A stretch of 64,000 nucleotides of DNA from Nitrosomonas communis (GCF_001007935.1 NZ_CP011451.1:1550001-1614000); one strand, 5' to 3'; numbered from the stretch's first letter, positions 45,257 to 55,299 are shown. Program-made: numbers and translations. Notes: a model not told the origin generated them from the letters alone.

Positions 45257-46615
45257 TCACGCGCCCTTTTTCCCGATACGACGGAATCGATACCAGAGTA
45301 AGTATAGTGGCGTCCCAGCTAAGACGGTCGCGATTCCCACACCTCCTTCTAACGGCCGTTCATAGAGCACGCTCCCAACTATGACGATTGACACCATCAC
45401 ATAGAACGCGGGAATAAACGGATAAAAAGGCGTGCGATAAGGGCGGGGCAAATCCGGTTCCCGTCGACGTAGAATCAATACTGCACCGACTGCGAGTGCG
45501 CTGAAAATCACCAACGCAAAACCACTATAAATTACCAATTGCTCGAAGCTCCCCGATACAATCAGGACTGAAGCCCAGAGGCTTTGCAGCAGAATAGCGT
45601 TGAACGGAGTACATTGCCTGCCAGAGGTATTCGCAAAGATGGAGGGAATCAACCCATCTTGTGCCATGGCATAGTAGACGCGCGATCCGACCCACACCAT
45701 GGCGCTCACAGCTCCTGCGATCGAAAGGCACAAGATGACAGTTACAAATCGGCCGGCTTCGAGGCCCAGCATGGCTCGCGCAACTTTATCGGCAACGGGT
45801 AAAAGTGGTGGCGTAGCTAGCTCCGTCACCGGCAGAGCGTAAAAATAGAATCCATTCAGCATGAGATAAAGCAATGCCACGAAAAGTGTCCCGCCAATCA
45901 TCGTGCGGGGAATAGTACGGGCAGGATCAGTAATTTCTCCCGCCAGATACGCCGCGGTATTCCAGCCAGAATAGGCATAGAGCACAAAAACCAATGACAC
46001 GACATAAGCTCCCATACTGAAGGCAGGCTGAGTATCCGCGGGAATAAGATGTGCCCAGTCACCTGCTCCGAACATCAGCCCTGCTACCATGAACAAGAGA
46101 ATGGCTCCCACCTTCAGCAACGTCAAGCTGCGCTGGAGAGCGCTTCCTGCCCCACCGCCAGCCAGGTGGAAGCCTGTAATGGACCAGAGGAGGGCTAAGG
46201 CTAAGGCTGTAGATAGCAACCTTCCCTCGCCATTAAGCGGAAGGAGTTGGAGGAAGTAAGCAGCAAAGCTCATGGCACTTGCAGCAATAGCAGCACTAAA
46301 GCCGATGGTGAAAGACGTCCATCCACTTAGAAATCCAAGGAATGGCCCATAGGCGCGGCGCAGGTATGTATATTCTCCGCCGGCGACTGGAAAGGCCGCG
46401 CCCAGCTCACTATAGGAGAGAGCCCCTGCGAGCGCGATCAGCGCCCCTACCAGCCAAACCGAGAGGATCAAACCAGGATGTCCGAGATCGCGGGCCATGA
46501 AGCCGGTAGTGGTAAAAATGCCAGTGCCGACAACACTACTGACAAGGACGCAGCTAGCCGTAAACCAGCCGATGTGCCGGGGAAGTGTAGACGGATCTTG
46601 CTTTGATTTCTCCAT
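45257..46615 (-). CDS. Amino acid permease, APC superfamily
   Basis: A 452-residue inner-membrane transporter with 12 hydrophobic segments. The first helix has VSSVVGTGIFTTTGF, the unwound substrate-binding motif of APC carriers, and GGEYTYLRRAYGPFLGFLSG is the conserved loop before helix 3. YAYSGWNTAAYLAGEITDPA is the family signature in helix 6-7. It resembles the LAT/YfnA-like branch. Start taken at ATG 46615; a GTG at 46621 is also possible. It begins about 10 bp after the pcm stop, so the two are cotranscribed. Confidence 0.9.
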   Translation of the reverse strand: MEKSKQDPSTLPRHIGWFTASCVLVSSVVGTGIFTTTGFMARDLGHPGLILSVWLVGALIALAGALSYSELGAAFPVAGGEYTYLRRAYGPFLGFLSGWTSFTIGFSAAIAASAMSFAAYFLQLLPLNGEGRLLSTALALALLWSITGFHLAGGGAGSALQRSLTLLKVGAILLFMVAGLMFGAGDWAHLIPADTQPAFSMGAYVVSLVFVLYAYSGWNTAAYLAGEITDPARTIPRTMIGGTLFVALLYLMLNGFYFYALPVTELATPPLLPVADKVARAMLGLEAGRFVTVILCLSIAGAVSAMVWVGSRVYYAMAQDGLIPSIFANTSGRQCTPFNAILLQSLWASVLIVSGSFEQLVIYSGFALVIFSALAVGAVLILRRREPDLPRPYRTPFYPFIPAFYVMVSIVIVGSVLYERPLEGGVGIATVLAGTPLYLLWYRFRRIGKKGA

Positions 46616-46624
46616 CTGCACGAT

Positions 46625-47380
46625 CTACTCTTGTTGTCTCTCGCGCACTAACGGGACAAACCGCACGAGCGTAATGATTTTACGCTCAAAGCCTTTAGCA
46701 GTCCGGTAATGGAGTTCCAGGGTCTGGTAGTCGCGGCCAACTGGCAGAATCAGCCGCCCCCCAACCGCGAGCTGATCAAGGAGCGGTTGCGGTACATGAT
46801 CGGGTGCGGCGGTTACAATAATGGCATCGAAAGGCGCCTCTTCAGGCCAGCCTCGGTAGCCATCACCAACGCGCGTGTGGATGTTGCGGTAACCTAGTTC
46901 CGCCAGTGTATGCGCGGCTTTTGTCGCCAAGGGCTCGACAATCTCTATGGTGAAGACATCCGGCACAATCTCAGCCAGAACCGCAGACTGGTATCCTGAA
47001 CCGGTTCCTATCTCAAGCACCCTCTTGGTTCCTTCCAATGCCAGTGCTTCGGTCATGAGCGCAACAAGAGAAGGTTGCGAGATCGTCTGGCCGTGGCCGA
47101 TCGGGAGAGGAATGTCATAATAGGATAGATAAGAATAACTAGAGGGAACGAACTTATGGCGAGGAACATGGCGCATTGCACCCAGGATCTTCGGGTCCTT
47201 AATACCCTGAGGAATGATCTGTTCATCTACCATTCTGTCGCGTTCAGTTTGACGCGTAGGATCTTTGAGCAGCGAGTCCTCTCGTGAAACTCCGCTGCAT
47301 CCGGTAAGAGCAAGCAGACTGTGGATCAACAGGATGCTGACTATCCATAATGATATCAACGCACGAGCTGATGAGTTCAT
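46625..47380 (-). CDS. pcm: Protein-L-isoaspartate O-methyltransferase with lipoprotein-like signal
   Basis: A 251-residue protein. The catalytic domain is a normal Pcm: RDRMVDEQIIPQGIKDPKIL, FVPSSYSYLSYYDIPLPIGH, GQTISQPSLVALMTEAL, VLEIGTGSGYQSAVLAEIVP and FDAIIVTAAPDHVPQPLL. It methylates isoaspartyl residues that form in ageing proteins. Unlike the cytosolic enzyme it begins MNSSARALISLWIVSILLIH followed by SLLALTGCSG, with the lipobox L-T-G-C. So it is probably exported and lipid-anchored in the periplasm, where S-adenosylmethionine supply is unclear. Start at ATG 47380; a TTG at 47398 is less likely. The permease gene follows directly. Confidence 0.88.
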   Translation of the reverse strand: MNSSARALISLWIVSILLIHSLLALTGCSGVSREDSLLKDPTRQTERDRMVDEQIIPQGIKDPKILGAMRHVPRHKFVPSSYSYLSYYDIPLPIGHGQTISQPSLVALMTEALALEGTKRVLEIGTGSGYQSAVLAEIVPDVFTIEIVEPLATKAAHTLAELGYRNIHTRVGDGYRGWPEEAPFDAIIVTAAPDHVPQPLLDQLAVGGRLILPVGRDYQTLELHYRTAKGFERKIITLVRFVPLVRERQQE

Positions 47381-47398
47381 AAGAGATACGGTATCCAA

Positions 47399-48066
47399 AT
47401 TATGAAATCTAAAAGAATAGGTAAGCCTATGTCGAGAAATAAAAGTTATTCTCTATTAAAGTAAGAAGTATATAAAGTTAATTAGTTGGAACACACTTTC
47501 TGTTAAACGATCCAAAAATTCTCATTTGAGCAGAGCAATTCAAACTTTGTCGATTGCTGGAGTCGATTGACACACATATCACCGGTAAAGTTGCAGGGTG
47601 TATTCATTAACAGAAGAAATCCAGCACTGCAGCTCGGCTTAAACTATTGATTCATTGAAAAACCCAAAGGATTCAATTAGTCATCCTCCTCTTTATGTAA
47701 CTCCAACAATTAATTTTTTTGGGAGAAGCTACCCTTGGATCCGGTAAAGTAGTGTAATTGCGCCTACAATAACGATTAATTTCACAAACCAAATGGATAT
47801 GTTTGCCCAAATGTACCCGGAGTTCGTACAAAGGCCAATAAAAGGACTAAGGTATGCTGAGTTTTGTGGAGTGAAGGAGCATCCAGTAGAGCAAGAATCA
47901 TAAAAGCGCTATGGACGATCGACGAATGCTCCTGCAAGCAACTGGAATCAAGGATCGAGCAATCTTTGCTTTGCCCGAGGCAATCACCATAGTGCTGCAG
48001 CAACTTTGCAATCAGTGGTCTAAGCTCATTTCTATTCAAGAAATCACTGAGTATTTGCACGCCTCA
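47399..48066. other. No supportable gene
   Basis: AT-rich non-coding DNA upstream of pcm, then a 92-codon minus ORF (47782-48060) without motif or ribosome-binding site that I regard as chance. Confidence 0.45.
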
Positions 48067-48169
48067 TACCGAGGCGGCATCCCAAAATGATACGAAGGCG
48101 AGCTGTAGACAGGATAAATATTACGACTAGGTGAAGCCGACAAAGCCAGTGTTGATTGAGAAATGGAAT
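48067..48169 (+). repeat. 103-bp palindromic MITE-like element, copy 3, left end eroded
   Basis: ATGATACGAAGGCGAGCTGT and AGGTGAAGCCGACAAAGCCA then GAAATGGAAT match the other copies. The first 15 bases no longer resemble the terminal repeat. It lies 28 bp past the stop of the methyltransferase gene. Confidence 0.7.
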
Positions 48170-48196
48170 TATAGCTATTTGACCGAGAGCATCCCG

Positions 48197-49072
48197 TTAA
48201 AGGTGAAGCAGCTCCTCTCTCCCCTTCCCTGTTTTAGATTTCTTATAGAGGCCTATATGAATATGGATTTCATCATCATAAGGAATGATATGGCTCCAGT
48301 CTTTAGCGAATTTCTCCGGATTGCCCGCGCAGTCCAAGAGTTCAAATAGCTGATAGATCCAGCCCTGCTCGAAACCGAATCGATAGCCATCGTCGATAGA
48401 ATCGAAGACCATGCGCTTGCGGATCTCGATAGAATCGACTTCCTTAAATCCGAAATTGGTCATCTTACTCCTCAATTCTTGAGAACTCTTAGGTATGTAA
48501 TGCTTAGCAGAGCTAGGACTAAGTCCCAATGGAATGCCGAGTTTTTGCCCTTTAGGCCAGGAGCTGAGAAGAGAGGACGCTACTGAAATATACCCATCCG
48601 GCTTAAGCAGCCCTGCGACTAGCGGCAGAAGCTTATCTATGGATACATATGACAAGAGAAAGTGAATAAAAACCACATCAGCTTTATGATGTATGAAATT
48701 CGACATGGTCAGTGCGCTAGCTTGGACAATCTGCATTGGAGGATATTTTTCTTTGGCAATTTCCAGCATCTTATGAGAAATATCGATACCGTATACTTCA
48801 TTCAATGATCCGAAAATATTTTCTGCCAGCAGAATATTTTCACCCGTACCAGTCCCCACATCGATAATCGAAGGAGAAACCAAAGGCAGCTGTGAGAGTT
48901 GAATTTCAATCTCATGCTTGACGCGCTTAAAGATCCTACCGTAATCATTGTCATAACCCGCTGCTATCTGGTCATAGATTTCACTGTTCGCTGTTTCGTC
49001 TTCTTTTCTCTGGTATATACTGCTCGTCGCCATCTTAGCGAAGTTTGTGATCGTACTGGGCCTAATTCTCAT
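48197..49072 (-). CDS. Class I SAM-dependent methyltransferase
   Basis: A 291-residue protein with a methyltransferase domain near residues 35-170. IIDVGTGTGENILLAENIFG is motif I, VYGIDISHKMLEIAKEKYP motif II, and KADVVFIHFLLSYVSIDKLL motif IV. The C-terminal part (FGFEQGWIYQLFELLDCAGN) is less usual and may bind the substrate, which is not identifiable. Start taken at 49072 (MRIRPST), with AGGGAA upstream; the longer frame from 49096 is possible. Not clustered with other genes. Confidence 0.82.
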   Translation of the reverse strand: MRIRPSTITNFAKMATSSIYQRKEDETANSEIYDQIAAGYDNDYGRIFKRVKHEIEIQLSQLPLVSPSIIDVGTGTGENILLAENIFGSLNEVYGIDISHKMLEIAKEKYPPMQIVQASALTMSNFIHHKADVVFIHFLLSYVSIDKLLPLVAGLLKPDGYISVASSLLSSWPKGQKLGIPLGLSPSSAKHYIPKSSQELRSKMTNFGFKEVDSIEIRKRMVFDSIDDGYRFGFEQGWIYQLFELLDCAGNPEKFAKDWSHIIPYDDEIHIHIGLYKKSKTGKGREELLHL

Positions 49073-49497
49073 TATGAATTCCCTTTTGACAATCAAGAGA
49101 TGGAAAATCGCCCCCCAGAGCAGGGGAGCACCATGAAATCAGGAGCGGCAAAAGCTCAACAGCACTCCTTTTGTCTTTAATATAATAGCTTTCTTGAGAT
49201 TACCGAAGATCACTTGAAACTTAATGATATTCTGTTGAATATTACATTCAAACTCCAACTTTTATCGTTCAGTATTATCTCGATAGCTTCTTTGACCTTA
49301 TTTTTGATTCTTTTATAGGATCTTTGTTCAGAAGAACGCTTGATTATTATTTGGCCATTACCAGAGGATAAATTGGCAAATCAAACTATCACGTCTAAAC
49401 ATAAATTTGGCCAATGCTTTAACGAATAACGAGGGATTAAATTTACGTGACTGCTATTTTCTTTTGATCTAAAAAATGTCGTGTATTCACACTCTAG
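49073..49497. other. Intergenic, no gene seen
   Basis: Low-complexity AT-rich DNA between the methyltransferase gene and the efp terminator. Nothing recognised. Confidence 0.45.
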
Positions 49498-49533
49498 AAA
49501 TAACAAAGGAGCCTATTGGCTCCTTTGTTATTT
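49498..49533 (-). terminator. Terminator hairpin after efp
   Basis: AAATAACAAAGGAGCC, loop TATT, GGCTCCTTTGTTATTT: a perfect 16-base stem with A/T-rich base. It sits 19 bp past the efp stop. The T-rich arm makes termination possible in both directions. Confidence 0.85.
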
Positions 49534-49552
49534 CTGTTATAGGTGGGGAAAA

Positions 49553-50110
49553 TTACTTGGCGCGGCTGCGGTATTCCAGCGTGCGGGTATCAATTTCGAT
49601 TTTGTCGCCGATTTCGCAGAACAACGGTACCGGCAATTCAAAGCCGGTGGCAATTTTAGCAGGTTTCATTACCTTGCCGGAGGTATCACCCTTGACGGCG
49701 GGTTCGGTATAGGTGATTTCGCGTACTACCGAGTTGGGTAGTTCGACCGAAATAGCCTTATCATTATAAAATACCACTTCGCAAGGCATACCATCTTCCA
49801 GGAAATTGAGCGCGTCGCTCATAGTTTCTGCTTCAACTTCATATTGGTTGTATTCAGCATCCATGAAAACATACATGGGTTCGGCAAAGTAAGAATAGGT
49901 AACCTCCTTCTTATCCAGCACAACGATGTCGAATTTGTCATCTGCCTTGTACACTGCTTCACTGGGTGATTCGGTGAGCAGATTCTTGAATTTCATTTTT
50001 ACTACGGAAGAGTTGCGACCGGATTTGGTAAATTCTGTTTTCAGCACGACCATAGGGCTGTTGCCAACCATAAACACGTTACCTACACGAAGTTCCTGGG
50101 CTGTTTTCAT
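49553..50110 (-). CDS. efp: Elongation factor P
   Basis: A 185-residue translation factor that relieves ribosomes stalled at polyproline. [20 protein letters not shown] opens domain I, and the loop carries [16 protein letters not shown] with Arg at position 32, the residue rhamnosylated by EarP. The domain III end [18 protein letters not shown] is intact. The matching modification enzyme is encoded immediately upstream on the same strand. Confidence 0.97.
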   Translation of the reverse strand: MKTAQELRVGNVFMVGNSPMVVLKTEFTKSGRNSSVVKMKFKNLLTESPSEAVYKADDKFDIVVLDKKEVTYSYFAEPMYVFMDAEYNQYEVEAETMSDALNFLEDGMPCEVVFYNDKAISVELPNSVVREITYTEPAVKGDTSGKVMKPAKIATGFELPVPLFCEIGDKIEIDTRTLEYRSRAK

Positions 50111-50269
50111 CTAAATCTAATAGTTCTAGGGATTATAAATATTTCTATTATACTCTGAGCACTTTTAAGAATTCAATTCCTCTTATTATATGAAGAATAT
50201 TTATAAATAATTATTTTCTAACTATCAAATAGATAGTTCATTAAAATTTTTGTTTATCTCTTATCCCGC

Positions 50270-51463
50270 TTAAAAATTCAAATTCTTAGAGGACACTTTA
50301 TTCTTGCAAAAACTTACCAAATTGGATGCGAGGTCGGTAAGCTGCGCAAGCTGCCCGGCCCAAGCTGCGGCATGGCTTTGCAACTCCGCATGATGCTGCC
50401 AGAAATCATTCCAATCCAAGCATCCACCGCTGTTCCAGTTGTGGTGAAAAGTACACAATGCGGCAACGGCCTCTTCTGCTAATCCTTGACAATAGCGATA
50501 CAGGAAAGCATCGAGTTTGATCTGATGGACGTTTTCCTGTTGCGGATAAATTTGCCAGATCAAAGGCCGCGCTGCCCATTGCGCTCGCACGAAGGAGTCT
50601 TCACCGCGTACGAAATTGCAGTCGCACGCCCACAACAGGAGATCATAATGCTCCTGTGGCAAGAAAGGAATGATCTGCAGGAGCAAATTGCCACGCTGCA
50701 CACTATCGCCTACTGCCAGACCTGTTCGTCCAGCCCAGTTCGCTGCCTGTCCCAATGCCTTGCCCTCTGGCAACAGACAACGTATCGCTGTGGTTGAGGC
50801 CGCCCAAGCGTCCAGTAGATTGCTTATCGGCGCACTGTCATAGCAAAACAACGAAATGGTGGTTTCGGAAGAAATAGGCAAAGGTAAATCAAGCTGACAC
50901 CATAATTCTGCCAGATTGTGTTGCAACACATCCCGTTGCATTAGTAGTCCTTTTTCTCGCAGCAACCCACCCGTCATGGGGGTAAAACCGGGAAAGAAGA
51001 AATGCTTGATCATCGGTAGGTACGGATGCGGCGAAGGTAGGCCATGACAACCTTCTACCCACTGCTCTGCCGACAAGTATTCCAGATTAATCCATACGCG
51101 CTTTACCTTTCCTCTCGCAAGAGAAAGCCTGCTCTGAGCTTGGCCTGTAGAATGGGATACAGTGGGCACCATCGCCGCCACATAATTCTCCGGCAACTCG
51201 CAGCCAAATGCCTCAATCACTACATCGGCCGGTGCCAACTCTGGCAATGGCTCAGTCCAGCGCCGCACTTCTACTCCTCGACAATTTTGCACCTCCTGGA
51301 AAGCATCAACATCCGGGCAAATGCGCTGCAAGCTAGTTACATTATCTACCCACAGCCGTACTGCAATGCCATGCTCTGCCACTAATTGCCGCGCCAATCG
51401 CCAACATACACCAATGTCACCGTAGTTATCTATGACACGACAAAAAATATCCCAACGCATCAT
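50270..51463 (-). CDS. earP: EF-P arginine rhamnosyltransferase
   Basis: A protein of about 398 residues of the EarP family (formerly DUF2331). It transfers rhamnose from dTDP-rhamnose to Arg32 of EF-P. The N-terminus WDIFCRVIDNYGDIGVCWRL carries the family's conserved Asp residues; WINLEYLSAEQWVEGCHGLP and, near the end, CDCNFVRGEDSFVRAQWAAR are the nucleotide-sugar side. Its gene is 159 bp upstream of efp. A TTG and two ATGs in tandem (51466, 51463, 51460) leave the exact start open. Confidence 0.95.
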   Translation of the reverse strand: MMRWDIFCRVIDNYGDIGVCWRLARQLVAEHGIAVRLWVDNVTSLQRICPDVDAFQEVQNCRGVEVRRWTEPLPELAPADVVIEAFGCELPENYVAAMVPTVSHSTGQAQSRLSLARGKVKRVWINLEYLSAEQWVEGCHGLPSPHPYLPMIKHFFFPGFTPMTGGLLREKGLLMQRDVLQHNLAELWCQLDLPLPISSETTISLFCYDSAPISNLLDAWAASTTAIRCLLPEGKALGQAANWAGRTGLAVGDSVQRGNLLLQIIPFLPQEHYDLLLWACDCNFVRGEDSFVRAQWAARPLIWQIYPQQENVHQIKLDAFLYRYCQGLAEEAVAALCTFHHNWNSGGCLDWNDFWQHHAELQSHAAAWAGQLAQLTDLASNLVSFCKNKVSSKNLNF

Positions 51464-51734
51464 CAACTTTGTGGTTGATAAAGAGTTTTTTGCAGTATTT
51501 TATATTGCTCTACTCTATCTGCTGTTTTTAGATTGGAATAGCTCCTTCCTATTCTATTATCAGCACGTGCATTAACGGTAGAAGTTCGTCCTGGTCGAGG
51601 ATGCAATAAGGACGAGTGTGCTTGGTACAATGGTGGAATAAATCTCTTTTTCAACACGTGGGTCCTAATTCGAAGTATAACTTTTGATGACTATCTGGTA
51701 TAACTTACCGATACACCGAAACACACTTCATGCG

Positions 51735-52050
51735 GCACTCTCAAAATCCCGATACTTTATCAGTCAATTTCATATTACTGAGAAATACTATCGTAGCAAG
51801 CCATTTAAGCCATTACTATTTCTCATTCCATCCTCGCTCCCATGAATGGCCAGGAGGCGCAAGCTAAATGGCAGCTTCCAGCTCTGAGGCGATAGTTTCA
51901 TGTTCTGCAAATTTATTGCCATTATCAAATGTTACAGTGTGACCTTTATGCTAGTGGGAAAGTAGCAGATTATTAATCCTTTCTGTTACCCCTTCAGTAG
52001 GTTTAGTTGATAGTCGCCCGTCAGAATATAGCGCGATTCCACTATGCCAG
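51735..52050 (-). pseudogene. IS30-family transposase remnant
   Basis: On the minus strand KPTEGVTERINNLLLSH, then HTVTFDNGNKFAEHETIASE and LAPPGHSWERGWNEK are recognisable IS30 catalytic-core blocks (DNGxEFAEH, PYSSWERGLNE). Several stops interrupt them. Both ends of the element are missing. Confidence 0.75.
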
Positions 52051-52175
52051 AATAAGAAGCACTCTTTCGAGCAGCTCGGATGTTATCGTAGCTTGTCTCT
52101 TATTAACCTTATAAAAGTTGTACTTCAAACTTGAATCTGCCTTATACGCAAACCCAACACAAATAGGAGAATTTC

Positions 52176-53024
52176 ATGAACGATACCTACATTATAAAAA
52201 GGATGACCCAAAAAGAGTTAGATTTCACGATTGAATTAGCTGCATCTGAAGGTTGGAACCCTGGCTTGCATGATAGCGATTGTTTTTACGCAGCCGATAA
52301 TAACGGCTTTTTTTTAGGCTTACTTAATAATGAACCTGTAGCCTGTTTATCCGCTGTTAAATACAGCAACTCCTTTGGCTTTGTTGGACTTTATATTGTT
52401 AAAAAATCATATCGTGGCAAGGGTTATGGCAGCAGAATTATGCATGCGGGATTGGAGTATCTCAAAGGTTGCAATATTGGATTGGATGGCGTACTCGCCC
52501 AGTTGAACAATTATAAAAAATACGGTTTTCAACTGGCCTACCATAATATTCGTTATCAAGGGCTAACAGGTGGCAAAGCTCCAAATAATTTAGGCCTGAT
52601 TAAACTTACAGAAATTCCTTTTAAGCAGATTAATTTATACGACTCAGCATTTTTTCTCGCTGACAGAGCCGCATTTCTAAAATTGTGGCTTACTCAACCA
52701 GATAGCGTGGCACTTGGTGTTATTCATGAAGATAAGCTCGTTGCCTATGGAGTCATTCGTGCTTGTCGCGTTGGTTATAAAATTGGTCCATTGTTTGCAG
52801 ACAGTCCTATATTCGCTGAAATACTGTTTCTAGCACTGAAAGCAAATGTAAGAGCAGAGCAGCCCGTTTTTCTGGATATTATGGAACAAAATTCCAATGC
52901 ATTTGCATTAGTTCGGCGCCATAAGATGCAGCCAGTTTTTGAGACAGCAAGAATGTACACTCAGCAAGCTCCTGCCTTAGATACTGAGCGATTATACGGC
53001 GTGACCAGTTTCGAATTAGGTTAG
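52176..53024 (+). CDS. GNAT-family N-acetyltransferase
   Basis: A 282-residue protein with an N-terminal GNAT domain (residues about 5-130) and a C-terminal domain (about 160-280) of the Acetyltransf_18 / YitH type. VGLYIVKKSYRGKGYGSRIM holds the acetyl-CoA pyrophosphate loop (RGKGYGS), and QLNNYKKYGFQLAYHN is motif B. YGVIRACRVGYKIGPLFADS is the mark of the second domain. The substrate is unknown. AGGAG stands before the ATG. A 103-bp palindromic element follows 20 bp after the stop. Confidence 0.88.
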   Translation: MNDTYIIKRMTQKELDFTIELAASEGWNPGLHDSDCFYAADNNGFFLGLLNNEPVACLSAVKYSNSFGFVGLYIVKKSYRGKGYGSRIMHAGLEYLKGCNIGLDGVLAQLNNYKKYGFQLAYHNIRYQGLTGGKAPNNLGLIKLTEIPFKQINLYDSAFFLADRAAFLKLWLTQPDSVALGVIHEDKLVAYGVIRACRVGYKIGPLFADSPIFAEILFLALKANVRAEQPVFLDIMEQNSNAFALVRRHKMQPVFETARMYTQQAPALDTERLYGVTSFELG

Positions 53025-53044
53025 TTTATATTAGATGCTATCTA

Positions 53045-53147
53045 ATTCCATTTTTAAATCACAACTGACTTTATCGGCTTCACCTTGCCGTATTATTGAT
53101 ATTGTCTGCTGCTCGCCTTCGTGTCTGTTTTGATTTGGAAATGGAAT
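53045..53147 (-). repeat. 103-bp palindromic MITE-like element, copy 4, inverted
   Basis: Same ends as copy 2 (ATTCCATTTTTAAATC and GATTTGGAAATGGAAT), with the core in the opposite orientation: CGGCTTCACCTTGCCGTATT precedes CTGCTCGCCTTCG. It sits directly downstream of the GNAT gene, where the hairpin could act as a terminator. Confidence 0.85.
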
Positions 53148-53420
53148 AAGCAATCTAATCTTTGACATGGTATACTTAACTATGGTAATCCACAGTCAAT
53201 AGTTTCGTTTCGCTTATTTAATTTTTACATTAATTTGGATTCCTGTCATCCAGCCATGAATGTAAGTGATATTTATGGTACTGCAAGGCAAAATAACAGA
53301 GATTATTTTTTCTGTCCCCAATCCCTATTTGGTTAAAAATCAGGCGTAGTGATTTATTAGAGCTGCCTCATGATTTTTGGTTGCTATTGAGTTGCTCAAA
53401 TTTAGCGGAGAATTCGGCCA

Positions 53421-54800
53421 ATGCAGCCCTTAGCCTTCGTTGATCTTGAAACTACTGGCACCATCGCCTCTGTCGATCGGATCACCGAGATTGGCATTAT
53501 CTTGGTTGATGGCTCTGAGGTTCAAGAATGGAGCTGCCTGATCAATCCGGAAACACGAATCTCTACATTTATTGAGAATTTGACCGGGATTACCAACGAA
53601 ATGGTAGCAAATGCCCCAACCTTTGCACAGATTGCCCATCAAATATTCCACATGTTAGAAGGCCGTCTTTTCATTGCGCACAACGCCCGGTTCGATTATG
53701 GTTTTTTGAAACAATCATTTAGACGCGAAGGTTATGACTTCCGGGCAACGACAATCTGTACCGTCAAACTTTCCAGATGGCTATTCCCCGGACACCCTAA
53801 GCACAATCTGGATAGTCTGATTGAGCGGCATGGCTTGCAGGTAAATGGCCGTCACCGAGCACTGGCAGATGCGCAACTTATTCATCAGTTTTGGCAAAAG
53901 ATCCAGCAACAGATCCCTGCCATCGAAGTTGCGGCTGCGATCAAAGCCTTGTCTGGACGCCCAAGCATGCCGACATATTTGGACGAGCAGGTGCTGGATA
54001 GCCTGCCTACAGGTCCTGGTGTTTATTTATTTTACGGAGAGAACGAACTACCACTGTATGTTGGCAAGTCAAAGAAACTTCGCCAAAGGGTGCTTTCTCA
54101 TTTCACCGGTGATGTTTCGTCAGCAAAAGAAATGAGCCTTTCACAACAGGTACGGCGCATTGACTATATCGAGACAGGAGGCGAGATCGGTGCACTGCTC
54201 AAGGAAGTCGAACTGGTGAAAAAGCTTCAACCGACGCATAACCGCAAACTTCGACGCAATAATGAGCTCTGTTCGATCTCACTCAAGGAAACTGAAGCAG
54301 GACTGCATGTTAACATAGCTTATGCGCATGATTTAAACTTTGGTGAACAATCGAATCTTTATGGCCTATTTAAAAGTCTGCGAGCAGCCAACAATGCACT
54401 GTCCGGTCTGGCAAACGAGCATGGACTTTGCAAGGTCATCATTGGGCTGGAAAAGGTTAAAGCTGGCAACCCATGCTTCGCTAGACAGCTCAAAAAATGC
54501 CGCGGTGCGTGTGTTGGTGAAGAACCGTTAGTTATGCATTCACTACGCCTGAAGGAAGTGCTATCCCAACTGCGTATCCATACCTGGCCTTTTACGGGTC
54601 CCGCTTACCTAAAAGAAAATGATGATTTGATCATAGTAGATAACTGGGCCTATCTTGGCACGATCAAAACGGAGGGAGAACTCTGCCAACTTCTGGGCTC
54701 ACCAAGGCCTCAATTCGACAAAGATTCCTACCAGATATTACTGAAGGCTATAAAGTTATTGCAACCTATTTTGGGTTTAAGGGAACAAACCGTCACTTGA
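53421..54800 (+). CDS. DnaQ-type exonuclease fused to a GIY-YIG nuclease (Cho/UvrC-like)
   Basis: A 459-residue two-domain protein. Residues about 1-170 are a DEDDh 3'-5' exonuclease: FVDLETTGT (Exo I, D-E), IAHNARFDYGFLKQSF (Exo II, D) and GRHRALADAQLIHQFW (Exo III, H and D). From about residue 195 comes a GIY-YIG domain: GPGVYLFYGENELPLYVGKS, with KKLRQRVLSHFTG and VELVKKLQPTHNRKLRR. The architecture is known in proteobacteria and resembles the epsilon subunit joined to the UvrC N-terminal nuclease, so a role in DNA repair is likely. It stands alone. Confidence 0.92.
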   Translation: MQPLAFVDLETTGTIASVDRITEIGIILVDGSEVQEWSCLINPETRISTFIENLTGITNEMVANAPTFAQIAHQIFHMLEGRLFIAHNARFDYGFLKQSFRREGYDFRATTICTVKLSRWLFPGHPKHNLDSLIERHGLQVNGRHRALADAQLIHQFWQKIQQQIPAIEVAAAIKALSGRPSMPTYLDEQVLDSLPTGPGVYLFYGENELPLYVGKSKKLRQRVLSHFTGDVSSAKEMSLSQQVRRIDYIETGGEIGALLKEVELVKKLQPTHNRKLRRNNELCSISLKETEAGLHVNIAYAHDLNFGEQSNLYGLFKSLRAANNALSGLANEHGLCKVIIGLEKVKAGNPCFARQLKKCRGACVGEEPLVMHSLRLKEVLSQLRIHTWPFTGPAYLKENDDLIIVDNWAYLGTIKTEGELCQLLGSPRPQFDKDSYQILLKAIKLLQPILGLREQTVT

Positions 54801-54909
54801 TCTCGATTAATAGCATTGTCCGGCTCAAGTGCCCAGCCAGAAGCGTGCAGGTCATCAACTCACCACGAACAGCCAAAACAATAGAGTCGTGATGACATAA
54901 ATATATTTC

Positions 54910-55299
54910 ATTAACGGAAAGCAAACTGCTCAAAATGAATTTGCCGCCTGGATACACCTTGTTTCTGTAACCAACTGATGGCTAGTACTATTAACAACAG
55001 TGGTCCACAGAGGTATATTTGCCGCTCTTTTAACCTGCTGATACTCGCCAATGACTTGAATAAAAGCGTGGGATCATTCTCCATTACTAAAGAATAATAA
55101 TGTAAAACGCTTGACTGGCTGCATAGGTTTGTAGCTCTTTTTCAAAGGGTACATTTTCTTTATCGCGGTGAAGGTAAATCAGATCTGCTCTATGGGCCAC
55201 TTTGTAACTGCGTAACCAAGCCAGAAAAGGGAGAATACCAATACCAACAGCAATCCATATCTCCGGTGAGAATGGTCGCTCAAGTAAAAAGGTGACATA
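54910..55299 (-). pseudogene. Ferric-reductase-like oxidoreductase, C-terminal remnant
   Basis: WIAVGIGILPFLAWLRSYK is the NAD-binding motif, followed by HRADLIYLHRDKENVPFEKE. After a stop at 55087 and a frame change, RLKERQIYLCGPLLLIVLAI and VSRRQIHFEQFAF complete the usual C-terminus of ferric-reductase-type FAD/NAD(P) enzymes. The 5' part, with the haem-binding membrane domain, is missing. The break point coincides with the left end of a 103-bp palindromic element at 55300. Confidence 0.75.

Noticed and set aside
47782..48060. 92-codon minus-strand ORF
   Set aside because: No ribosome-binding site or family resemblance, in AT-rich intergenic DNA next to an eroded palindromic element.
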